Of a stretch of 34,218 nt of DNA, positions 15,829-23,106 are shown one piece after another. Below the pieces are notes generated by a model. The model was given only the letters and a program-made list of their open reading frames with translations, searched no databases and was not told where the DNA came from. This stretch comes from Mucilaginibacter sp. (lineage in GTDB: Bacteria > Bacteroidota > Bacteroidia > Sphingobacteriales > Sphingobacteriaceae), in the NCBI GenBank assembly GCA_028288285.1, contig JAQBNZ010000190.1, positions 1 to 34,218 on the forward strand, read 5' to 3'. How positions within the stretch are numbered: the stretch's first letter is position 1; each line of letters opens with the position of its first letter. A program made the position numbers and the translations under genes.

Positions 15829-16185
15829 ATGAAACTAATTAAATTTTCGGCGATAGCACTTTTTTTAACTTTTTCAATGCAGCTCGCAAAAGCGCAGGTA
15901 CATATAGGTGTTGGTGTAAATTTGGGTGGCCCAGTGGTTGTAAGGGACCCATATCCGGTATATGAAACTTACCCGGTATATGAAACTTCTCCGCGTGTTG
16001 TTTATTATGAACGCCCGGCTTATTACCCACGTACAGTAGTTTACAGAAGCGGTTATCGCAGAGCATATTACGAAAGGCCCCGTTACCGCCGTGAAAGTTT
16101 CCGTCCTGCATATTATGAGCGTGGCTACGATAGGGAGGAGCGCGGACACGGGCATGGTCGTGGCCATGGCCATGATCGAGACTAA
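15829..16185 (+). CDS. Small secreted Tyr/Arg/Pro-rich protein
   Basis: 118 aa. The signal peptide is about 1-22 (IALFLTFSMQLAKA-Q). The mature part begins VHIGVGVNLGGPVVV, then an imperfect repeat (YPVYETYPVYET), a Tyr/Arg-rich central segment (YYERPAYYP, RAYYERPRYRRE) and a Gly-His-rich tail (GHGHGRGHGHDRD). No catalytic domain recognised. Proteins with a short GVGVNLGG start and a YR-rich tail are frequent in Sphingobacteriales and are probably envelope-associated; the His-rich tail could bind metal. A strong terminator follows 13 bp after the stop. Confidence 0.72.
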   Translation: MKLIKFSAIALFLTFSMQLAKAQVHIGVGVNLGGPVVVRDPYPVYETYPVYETSPRVVYYERPAYYPRTVVYRSGYRRAYYERPRYRRESFRPAYYERGYDREERGHGHGRGHGHDRD

Positions 16186-16197
16186 TAATATATATGG

Positions 16198-16229
16198 AGC
16201 CCCTCAACCATTGGTTGAGGGGCTTTTTG
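16198..16229 (+). terminator. Rho-independent terminator
   Basis: 12-bp perfect stem AGCCCCTCAACC (16198-16209) / GGTTGAGGGGCT (16213-16224), loop ATT, followed by a T run. It ends the Tyr/Arg-rich secreted protein transcript. Confidence 0.9.
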
Positions 16230-16245
16230 TGTTATTATCCCCCCC

Positions 16246-16466
16246 TGTCATCCTGATAGCGAAGGATCTACTCGCCGATTAAATGCTTCAAACGTTCAAC
16301 ATGACAAACATTTTAAATTACCCTTTTGTCATCCTGAGGAACGAAGGATCTATTCGCCGATTAGATGCTTCGCCCCGTTCAGCACAAACATTTTCCTGAG
16401 GAACGAAGGATCTATTAGCGAAGACGCATGTTTGCGATTAGATACTTCACTATCGTTCGGCATGAC
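16246..16466. repeat. Three copies of a 62-73-bp TGTCAT...ATGACA palindromic element
   Basis: Copies at about 16246-16306, 16327-16387 and 16394-16466. Consensus features are TGTCATCCTGAGGAACGAAG, then GATCTATTCGCCGATTAGAT, then GCTTC...GTTCAGCATGACA. Internal GAAGGATCTA pairs with TTAGATGCTTC, and the ends pair with each other. The second copy lacks its right end and the third its left end; the third also has an 11-bp insertion. The same element recurs at 32986-33180. Gap 16186-16592 holds no gene. Confidence 0.85.
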
Positions 16467-16470
16467 AAAT

Positions 16471-16570
16471 CATGTCATTGCGAGGAGCGCAGCGACGCGG
16501 CAATCCCGTAGCCAGTGCATTACCGCTTAGCATGCGAAGGGATTGCCACGCTATCGCTCGCAATGACATG
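16471..16570. repeat. 100-bp inverted-repeat element (CATGTCATTGCGAG ends)
   Basis: Perfect 14-bp terminal inverted repeats CATGTCATTGCGAG (16471-16484) / CTCGCAATGACATG (16557-16570), plus internal GGCAATCCC (16499-16507) / GGGATTGCC (16539-16547). TGTCATTGCGAGGAGCG is the signature of a palindromic intergenic element found in many bacterial phyla. It abuts the 3' side of the crotonase gene (stop at 16593). Confidence 0.88.
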
Positions 16571-16592
16571 ATGGTTAAAATGAATTTGTTAT

Positions 16593-17363
16593 CTACTTAT
16601 TCAAAAAACCAGTCAGCGCATGCTGTGTGAATTCAGATAATACTAACTCGCCGCTTATAGCAGCACGTTCAGTTAATAGTTGGTCCCAGTCTCCCGTGCC
16701 TTCCCATAGTATTTGCTTTAGGCCAACAAGCGCCTGGGGATGATAGGAGGCAAGCTTTTGAGCAAGTGAGGCTAACCCCTCATCCATTGATGAAATATCA
16801 GCATAAACTTCGTTATATAAACCCTTTTCTTTGGCCCATTGCGCTGTTTGGAAATCAACTGCACGAATGGTTAGTTGTGAAAATGCCGGCAAGCCTATCT
16901 TACGTATCACCGCCGGTGATATTACAAATGGACCAATACCTATGGCCAGTTCACTTAATTTAATAGATGCAGCTTCTGTAGCCAGACAATAATCGGCTGC
17001 AGCTGCTAAACCCACACCGCCACCTACCGCTTTACCCTGTATGCGGGCAATTATTATTTTTGGCGATTTACGGCACGCGTTTATCACATTAGCAAAACCC
17101 GAAAAGAATTCGGCCCCGGCTTGTTTATCTTTTATCTGTAGTAGTTCATCAAAGCTTGCGCCGGCGCAAAAGGCACGGCCGCCTTCACTTTTTAGTATAA
17201 TGATACGCGTTAGTGCATCATTACCTGCAACAGTTATGGTATCAGTAAGTTTTTGCAGCAAAGCCGCTGGTAGCGAATTTTGCGCAGAATGATAAAAACT
17301 GATGGTAGCAATGCCATCAGTACTGGTTGTAAGCGTCACATTTCCGTTCGGGGTATCGGTCAT
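16593..17363 (-). CDS. Enoyl-CoA hydratase/isomerase (crotonase) family protein
   Basis: 256 aa, full length. Crotonase motifs: AFCAGASFDELL (CoA/oxyanion-hole loop) and GKAVGGGVGLAAAADYCLAT (second oxyanion-hole loop), then LSELAIGIGPFVISPAV. Aligning with rat enoyl-CoA hydratase, the first catalytic Glu (GGGCELA) is replaced by Gly118 while the second is kept as Glu138. Such single-glutamate crotonases include methylglutaconyl-type hydratases and other lyases, so a plain short-chain enoyl-CoA hydratase role is doubtful. No acyl-CoA dehydrogenase or thiolase is adjacent. It lies 108 bp downstream of the kai-operon kinase gene, on the same strand. Confidence 0.88.
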   Translation of the reverse strand: MTDTPNGNVTLTTSTDGIATISFYHSAQNSLPAALLQKLTDTITVAGNDALTRIIILKSEGGRAFCAGASFDELLQIKDKQAGAEFFSGFANVINACRKSPKIIIARIQGKAVGGGVGLAAAADYCLATEAASIKLSELAIGIGPFVISPAVIRKIGLPAFSQLTIRAVDFQTAQWAKEKGLYNEVYADISSMDEGLASLAQKLASYHPQALVGLKQILWEGTGDWDQLLTERAAISGELVLSEFTQHALTGFLNK

Positions 17364-17471
17364 AATTTTGGTTAAGCTGGAGATATTACCAATATCAGGA
17401 CTATTTAGTTTACCTGCAAGGTTAAACGGTACATGTAGTTATTTTAATAAAAAGCAAGAAAAACTACCAGC

Positions 17472-19130
17472 TTAAATTAAAGGCAGCACAAAGTAAAAGG
17501 TAGAACCCTTGCCTATTTCACTTTCAACACCAATGCAGCCATTGTGGTTATTGATGATTTCTTTAGAGATGTATAGGCCCATTCCCAGTCCGCTGGTCAT
17601 ATTTTGTTTGTCCTCAACGCGGTAAAAACGTTCAAATATTTTATCCGTTTGATCATACGATAAGCCAATGCCACTGTCTGTAACTCCAACACGTACGTTA
17701 TCATCAACTTGTTGGATAGTTAATGTAACCGTTTTATTACCAGGCGAGTATTTTACCGCATTGTTAATAAGGTTCATTAAAACCTGTTCTAAACGTTCCT
17801 GGTTGCCATTAACAATGTATTCGTCATCCAGTTTAGTTATAAAAGTATAGGTCGGGTTTACATGCCTGGCATTTTCAACACACAGGTTTACCAAGTCAGA
17901 AATATTTACATTGCCTACAGCATACTCTAACCGGCCCGCTTTTATCTTGCTTACATCCAGCAGATCATTAATTAAACTTTGTAGCTTGCTGATTGATACA
18001 CTCGCTTTTGTTATATATTGCTTAACTATGGGAGGGAGCTCTTCCTTGTTATAGCCTGCTATTAATTGCAAATAACCTTTTAAACTGGTTAAGGGTGTTT
18101 TTAGTTCATGGCTGGCAATGCCTATAAACTCGTCCTTACGTTCCATTTCCTGTTTCTGGTCCTCAATATCAGTAGCGGTACCTACCCAAAAAATAATATC
18201 GCCCCCATCATTTCTTAACGGTTTTGAACGGTTTAAGTGCCAGCGATAAACACCGTCATACCTTTTATAGCGGTTCTCTATCTCAAACAATTCGCCTGTT
18301 TTTAAGGAGTTATTGTATAGCCTAAGTGTTTTTTCCAGGTCATCAGGATGAACTACCATTTCCCATACAACATCATGGTCATCATCAAGGATAAGGCCGG
18401 TATAATCATACCAGCGCTGGTTATAAGAAGTGAACTCGCCCGTTGGCAGGTTGGTCCATGTCATTTGTACAATATTGTTGGTAAGCAGCTTAAAGTGCTC
18501 GCGGCTTATTACAAGGTCATGTGTACGTTGCCTTACGGTAGCTTCCAAACTGTTATTAAGTTTTTCAGTAGCCGCTTGTGCTTCTTCTAACTGGTAGTTC
18601 CTTATCTGCAGTTCTTGTTCGGTATTTTTTAAAACAGTTAAATCTGTAATAATTATGCTTAAAGCAATGCCACTATCTAACTCAATAGTATTGCAGGAAA
18701 ACAAGCAATGCATATCCTTGCCGCCACCATCTTTTAAAATTATTTCTTCACGGCAATCTTCATTCCAGCTACTATAAATAACTTTCTCAAGTTTATTTTT
18801 TGAAGTATCAGGCACAAAAAATAATAAGGGCTGCCCAATTGTTTTTTCAAGAGGGGTATCAACCATATTGGCAAAGCGGGTATTGCAATATAAAATTATA
18901 CCTTCACGATTAATAGTTACTGCCCCCTCACTCATTTTTTCAATGAAAACGCGATAAGTTTGGTCGGCGGTTTTTAGAGTGTAAAGTTGGTGGCCGGCGT
19001 CCGCCTTAACAATAAGTGCATCTACCTGCCCGGTACGGATGGCATTGATGGTATCCCGCGCCTCCTCCAACTGGTACCGCAGTTCTTCAATCTCGCTTAA
19101 TAAGCTGGTATCTGAATTTTGCTGTTCCAT
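17472..19130 (-). CDS. PAS sensor histidine kinase, last gene of the kai operon
   Basis: 552 aa, no transmembrane helices, hence cytosolic. Order: short coiled coil (about 8-35, SEIEELRYQLEEARDTINAI), a conserved-looking TGQVDALIVKADAGHQLYTL segment, a PAS domain (about 65-175), a second coiled coil, a PAS domain with PAC motif (about 210-325), HisKA with phospho-acceptor His341 (IASHELKTPLTSLKG), and HATPase_c (N box NLINNAVKY, GLGMGLYISKEI). Its ATG lies 2 bp after the second kaiB stop. The N-terminal AIRTGQVDALIV block is, from memory, typical of kinases encoded with non-cyanobacterial kaiBC genes. It is therefore the probable output or partner kinase of the Kai proteins, taking the place SasA has in cyanobacteria. 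Unlike SasA it has no KaiB-like domain of its own. Confidence 0.9.
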   Translation of the reverse strand: MEQQNSDTSLLSEIEELRYQLEEARDTINAIRTGQVDALIVKADAGHQLYTLKTADQTYRVFIEKMSEGAVTINREGIILYCNTRFANMVDTPLEKTIGQPLLFFVPDTSKNKLEKVIYSSWNEDCREEIILKDGGGKDMHCLFSCNTIELDSGIALSIIITDLTVLKNTEQELQIRNYQLEEAQAATEKLNNSLEATVRQRTHDLVISREHFKLLTNNIVQMTWTNLPTGEFTSYNQRWYDYTGLILDDDHDVVWEMVVHPDDLEKTLRLYNNSLKTGELFEIENRYKRYDGVYRWHLNRSKPLRNDGGDIIFWVGTATDIEDQKQEMERKDEFIGIASHELKTPLTSLKGYLQLIAGYNKEELPPIVKQYITKASVSISKLQSLINDLLDVSKIKAGRLEYAVGNVNISDLVNLCVENARHVNPTYTFITKLDDEYIVNGNQERLEQVLMNLINNAVKYSPGNKTVTLTIQQVDDNVRVGVTDSGIGLSYDQTDKIFERFYRVEDKQNMTSGLGMGLYISKEIINNHNGCIGVESEIGKGSTFYFVLPLI

Positions 19131-19132
19131 TA

Positions 19133-19456
19133 TTAATTATTACTCAGCCCTAAACCTTTTAATACTCTTTTCGTGTCAGACATATCGCCAACCATACGCC
19201 TTTCGGGCCCGGGAGATTTTTTGATCAGTAATGGCAGGGCTATTACATTTTCGTTTTCGGCAAGCTCTTTCTGCTGATGGATGTCAATTATTTCTAATTT
19301 GTACCTGTTAGTCAGATGCTTTTCGCAAAGGGTTTTTAAATTTTCAACCGCGCGGATAGAATTAGGCGAAGCCCCGGTAATAAATAAGCGCAGTACATAA
19401 ATTGTTGCTTTTGCATCACTTTCGTAATTTTCTAAAAACCCATCCTGGTTAGCCAT
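19133..19456 (-). CDS. kaiB: KaiB-like protein, divergent paralogue
   Basis: 107 aa, with an N-terminal extension of about 12 residues. KaiB core: VLRLFITGASPNSIRAVENL, then KLEIIDIHQQKELAENENVI, then LPLLIKKSPGPERRMVGDMS. Pro75, Pro82 and Pro84 correspond to the three conserved prolines of the fold-switching half. The hinge reads LKGLGL, keeping Gly (101) but with Gly in place of the conserved Asp two residues on. It is clearly homologous to but well diverged from the KaiB encoded 17 bp upstream, and closer in style to KaiB-like or SasA N-terminal thioredoxin-like domains. Its role may be to bind the partner kinase rather than KaiC; this is inference. Confidence 0.85.
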   Translation of the reverse strand: MANQDGFLENYESDAKATIYVLRLFITGASPNSIRAVENLKTLCEKHLTNRYKLEIIDIHQQKELAENENVIALPLLIKKSPGPERRMVGDMSDTKRVLKGLGLSNN

Positions 19457-19473
19457 AACTAACTTTATTACAA

Positions 19474-19761
19474 TTAAGCGGGGCGAATGTTTAGACCAAC
19501 CAAAACCTTTTCTTCGTTAGAAAGGTCTCCAATAATTTTCCTTATAGGTTCGGGCACTTTACGTACAAGGGTAGGTATGGCAAATATTTGGTCACCCTCA
19601 GCCAGTTGGGGTTGCTCCAGCAGGTCAACTACTTCAATGCGGTACTGGCCTTGCAAATGTTCTTCGCAATATTTTTTTAAATTGCTAAAGGCGGTAACTG
19701 ATTTTGAGGTCTTGCCGGCTACGTATAATCTTAGTTCCCATTTTTTGTCAGCTTCTTTCAT
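19474..19761 (-). CDS. kaiB: KaiB (canonical-like)
   Basis: 95 aa, very close to cyanobacterial KaiB throughout: [68 protein letters not shown]. Pro63, Pro70 and Pro72 are at the same positions as in Synechococcus KaiB. Gly89 of the fold-switch hinge is kept, while the Asp at 91 is Asn. In cyanobacteria KaiB binds the CI ring of KaiC after switching to a thioredoxin-like fold and antagonises KaiA. Here the start ATG overlaps the kaiC stop (ATGA), so expression is tightly coupled to KaiC. No KaiA is present, so any activity must be KaiA-independent. Confidence 0.93.
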   Translation of the reverse strand: MKEADKKWELRLYVAGKTSKSVTAFSNLKKYCEEHLQGQYRIEVVDLLEQPQLAEGDQIFAIPTLVRKVPEPIRKIIGDLSNEEKVLVGLNIRPA

Positions 19762-21500
19762 TTTTTACCTTCCTTTTTATAATTGTCAACGGCTTCACCT
19801 TTTCTTAAACGGATTACTTCTTCACGGCTTTTTGCTAATATTTGTTTTTTAAGCTCCTCTTCCAGGTAAACTTTGTTTAGTTCTTCCTCAACAGATTCGT
19901 ATTCACTGTTAAGGCTGGCAATTTTAGCCTCAAGCACCTTGCGTTTGCGCAAAATTTCCCGGTCTTTACGGCCTATTGCTTGTGAGTGCAGAGCAGCCCC
20001 TGTTTCTTCAAGCAGCATTTGTTCCTGCCTTGCCGAGCCGGTAAGCACTCCACCCGGACCTAAATACACTTCTATCAGGTTTAATCCCTTATCAGTTATT
20101 ACAAACTCGCGCACCTGGTTAGAGTGTTTCATACCGCGAGATTTCATTACGTACAGGCCGCGGTTGCGCTCACCATTAAATTCAATGTCGCGTACAAGTA
20201 TCCAGGCATCAACTAATGATGAAACACCCTCATCTGTTTGTTCGTTAACTATAGTGTTTAGAGATAGTGCGGTAAACATTACCGAAATTTGCTCTTCCTG
20301 CAAATAATCTATCATACGCACCAGCATGTTCTTCACCTCACTTACCGAACCTATATTAATAAAGTTGGTAATAGGATCAATAATTACAACACTTGGCTTA
20401 TATTTTTTAATGCACTTGTGCATGGCTACCAGGTGCATTTCAAGCCCATATAAATTTGGCCTTGATGCGTTAAAATGTAGTAGGCCGCTATCAATATGCT
20501 TTTGCAGATCTATACCTATGGAGCGTATGTTACGAATTATCTGGCTTGGCGACTCTTCCATGGCAAAGTACACGCATTTTTCTCCCCGGTTACAGGTTTC
20601 ATTAGCAAACGATGCCGCTAAACTGGTTTTACCCGTACCCGCCGTGCCTGATACCAAAACGCTGCCACCGCGGTATAAACCTTTACCGCCCAGCATATCA
20701 TCTAAAGCTGCTATCCCTGTTGATACTCGCTCTGAAGAAACGCTGTTAGCCATTTTGAGCGATGTAACCGGTAGTACTGATATGCCGTCTTCATCTATCA
20801 GAAAAGGATATTCGTTAGTGCCATGTATGGTACCGCGGTATTTAATAATACGTAATCTGCGGGTTGATATTTGATTGATAACCCTGTGGTCAAGTAAAAT
20901 AACACAGTCTGATACGTATTCTTCTAACCCCTGGCGGGTTAGTGAAGCATCACCCCGTTCGCCGGTAATAATGGCGGTAACGCCTTTTTCTTTTAAAAAG
21001 GTAAATAACCTACGGATCTCGGCCCGCAAAACGGCCTGGTTGCTTAAGCCCGAGAACAGGTTTTCAAGTGTATCAAGTACCACGCGTTTAGCGCCAATGC
21101 TGTCAATAGCGTAACCTAAGCGTATAAATAATCCTTCAAGGTCGTATTCGCCGGTCTCTTCTATCTCGCTGCGATCAATGTGTACATGATCTATCTTTAA
21201 TAAGTTTTGCTGCTGCAGTTTTTTAAGATCGAAGCCAAGTGAGGCCACATTCATGGCCAATTCGTCGCTCTTTTCTTCAAAGGCTACAAACACGCCGGGC
21301 TCATTAAACTGAACTGCGCCACGTACAATAAATTCTATTGACATTAAGGTTTTGCCGCAACCTGCATCGCCGCAAATAAGAGTTGGCCTGCCGGTTGGCA
21401 AGCCACCTTCGGTTATCTCATCCAGCCCGTTTATACCTGTTAGTGTTTTGGGTAGGGTGGGGTAAGGTGTTTTAAATATTGTTTTTTGAGATTCGCTCAT
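19758..21500 (-). CDS. kaiC: KaiC-family dual RecA-domain ATPase/kinase
   Basis: 580 aa. CI domain: Walker A GDAGCGKT (44-51), catalytic Glu75-Glu76, Walker B Asp143. CII domain: Walker A GTAGTGKT (285-292), Glu315-Glu316, Walker B Asp375. The autophosphorylation site aligned with cyanobacterial Ser431/Thr432 is Ser427-Ser428 ([10 protein letters not shown]), so kinase and phosphatase chemistry may be retained. KSRGMKH (453-459) matches the KMRGSWH ATP-contact block. After [16 protein letters not shown] (about 479-494) the tail to 580 is a highly charged probable coiled coil in place of the KaiA-binding tail. Ser-Ser sites and this tail resemble the non-cyanobacterial KaiC2 type. It probably forms hexamers. 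First gene of kaiC-kaiB-kaiB-kinase. Confidence 0.95.
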   Translation of the reverse strand: MSESQKTIFKTPYPTLPKTLTGINGLDEITEGGLPTGRPTLICGDAGCGKTLMSIEFIVRGAVQFNEPGVFVAFEEKSDELAMNVASLGFDLKKLQQQNLLKIDHVHIDRSEIEETGEYDLEGLFIRLGYAIDSIGAKRVVLDTLENLFSGLSNQAVLRAEIRRLFTFLKEKGVTAIITGERGDASLTRQGLEEYVSDCVILLDHRVINQISTRRLRIIKYRGTIHGTNEYPFLIDEDGISVLPVTSLKMANSVSSERVSTGIAALDDMLGGKGLYRGGSVLVSGTAGTGKTSLAASFANETCNRGEKCVYFAMEESPSQIIRNIRSIGIDLQKHIDSGLLHFNASRPNLYGLEMHLVAMHKCIKKYKPSVVIIDPITNFINIGSVSEVKNMLVRMIDYLQEEQISVMFTALSLNTIVNEQTDEGVSSLVDAWILVRDIEFNGERNRGLYVMKSRGMKHSNQVREFVITDKGLNLIEVYLGPGGVLTGSARQEQMLLEETGAALHSQAIGRKDREILRKRKVLEAKIASLNSEYESVEEELNKVYLEEELKKQILAKSREEVIRLRKGEAVDNYKKEGKK

Positions 21501-21674
21501 TTAATTAGCTGATTAATCAATAAGTTTCATAAAAGTATAAATAATTGCTTTTCGCAGCTTTTGTTTACACCAATACGTTGTAAGTTCTCTTATAAAATTA
21601 TTCTTCCAATAACTAAGCAGTCTTGTATTTGTTTGATTTGTAATAATTATTTAAAAAAAGTTATAAACGTTTTT

Positions 21675-22883
21675 TTAAAAATTATTTTGTTTTAGTGGTA
21701 GGGATACAAAGAATGAAGCTCCCATATTTTTCCCTTTACTTTCTGCCCATATTTTACCATTGTGCAGCTCTACTAATATTTTGGCTATAGAAAGGCCCAG
21801 CCCGTTACTGGTTTCTTTATTGGTAGGTACAGCGCTTAAACGCGCGAATTTTGTGAAAAGCTTTTGCATATCACCATCAGTAAGGCCCTGTCCCTGGTCG
21901 CTAAACTCTACAACCAGATTGCCCTCTTTCTCGTAAGAACAGATGCTAATATTTGTGTTTTTATTAGAGTATTTAATGGCATTGCTCAACAGGTTCTCAA
22001 AAACTTCCAGTATGCGGTTTTTATCAAATTGGGCGGTTTTTAAACAGTTTAGCTGCAATAGAATTTTTTGATCTTTTTGATTAGCCATTACCTGCAAATT
22101 ATTAACCACCTTAGTAATTAATTTTGCTGTATCAACCTCCTCAAATTCAAGCATCATTACGCCGTTATCAGTTTTGGCATGAGCAAGTAAATCTTCCAGA
22201 TCATTTAAAATGCGTTTGGCGGCGTTGGTTATTTTACCGGCCATCGTTTTAATGCCCCCATCTGCTGATCGCTGATCAATCAGGGTTGAATAAAGGGTGA
22301 TAGCGGTAAGCGGATTTTTTATATCATGTACTGCTATGTTCATCAAATCGGTTTGTACCCTAACAATGTTACGGGTAGTTTGGCGCAGTTCCAGCTCATC
22401 AATAATAATATCCGACAGGTTTTTAAGCATCTCAAGTTGCTTATCTGTGGCAGTATGTGGCACGGCATCAACAACACTAACGGTACCTAAATGATAACCA
22501 TCCAAAGTTTTAATAGGGGCGCCGGCATAAAACCTAACAATATTATCAGGTACCGCTAATGGCGTGTTCTGCAGGTGAGGTACCTGGTGTATATCAGAAA
22601 AAATGGTGGTGTCGGCACTTAAAACGGCAAGGGTGGCAATGGTTTCTTCAGGTAATTCATCCAGGCCGTCAACAATGTTTATTTTCGCCTTAAAAAAAAC
22701 ACGGTCACGGTCAACAAAACTTACAAAAGCACTGGGGGTATCAAATATTTGCGCAGCAAGTATGGCTATTTTGTCAAAGGTTTTATCTGCGGGGGTATCA
22801 AGTATTTCGTATTTGTACAGCTTCCTTAGGCGCTCTTCGTCATTTAGCGGAATAAGGGATACCTGTTTAAAATAAGGTTCCAT
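21675..22883 (-). CDS. GAF-domain sensor histidine kinase
   Basis: 402 aa, soluble. An N-terminal NDEERLRKLYKYEILDTPAD motif leads into a GAF domain (about 25-165, FDTPSAFVSFVDRDRVFFKA, GAPIKTLDGYHLGTVSVVD). Then come HisKA with His186 (AVHDIKNPLTAITLYSTL) and HATPase_c (NLLSNAIKYS, DQGQGL, GLGLSIAKIL). The EERL-x-x-L-x-x-x-x-ILDT start is typical of GAF kinases that sense redox or small ligands. It is 174 bp upstream of kaiC on the same strand, and divergent to the five-PAS kinase. The acceptor Asp domain is not on the same protein. Confidence 0.9.
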   Translation of the reverse strand: MEPYFKQVSLIPLNDEERLRKLYKYEILDTPADKTFDKIAILAAQIFDTPSAFVSFVDRDRVFFKAKINIVDGLDELPEETIATLAVLSADTTIFSDIHQVPHLQNTPLAVPDNIVRFYAGAPIKTLDGYHLGTVSVVDAVPHTATDKQLEMLKNLSDIIIDELELRQTTRNIVRVQTDLMNIAVHDIKNPLTAITLYSTLIDQRSADGGIKTMAGKITNAAKRILNDLEDLLAHAKTDNGVMMLEFEEVDTAKLITKVVNNLQVMANQKDQKILLQLNCLKTAQFDKNRILEVFENLLSNAIKYSNKNTNISICSYEKEGNLVVEFSDQGQGLTDGDMQKLFTKFARLSAVPTNKETSNGLGLSIAKILVELHNGKIWAESKGKNMGASFFVSLPLKQNNF

Positions 22884-22934
22884 ATTTATTTAATAATCAA
22901 GAGAAACTAAGGCGTATCAAAAAGGTATAAATGT

Positions 22935-22948
22935 ACTATTATAATAGT
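22935..22948. promoter_or_regulatory. Perfect 14-bp palindrome ACTATTATAATAGT
   Basis: ACTATTA / TAATAGT with no loop, 52 bp upstream of the GAF kinase start and 159 bp upstream of the PAS kinase start. It is a candidate operator for a dimeric regulator. Confidence 0.4.
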
Positions 22949-22963
22949 GCAAATATTAAAATT

Positions 22964-22999
22964 ATTGTTTATAAATTATTTAAATAATTTATAAACAAT
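22964..22999. promoter_or_regulatory. Perfect 36-bp AT-rich palindrome between divergent kinase genes
   Basis: Two 18-bp arms, 22964-22981 and 22982-22999, are exact reverse complements with no spacer (ATTGTTTATAAATTATTT and its complement). There is only one G and one C in the 36 bp. It sits roughly midway between the divergent GAF and PAS histidine kinase genes, where both promoters must lie. It could be an operator or a cruciform-forming site; it lacks the GC-rich stem of a terminator. Confidence 0.6.
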
Positions 23000-23106
23000 T
23001 CTTCATTACAGTATATTATTAATAAACAAGTAATGCCATTTTCGCATTTACTTAACAGCACATCCCTAATTGCTGCTAACTCAATAATAACGCTTTTTTG
23101 CCCCAA

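Noticed and set aside
16230..16592. Possible CRISPR array because of repeated units
   Set aside because: Units are imperfect, of unequal length and separated by non-uniform short gaps with internal symmetry; no cas genes nearby.
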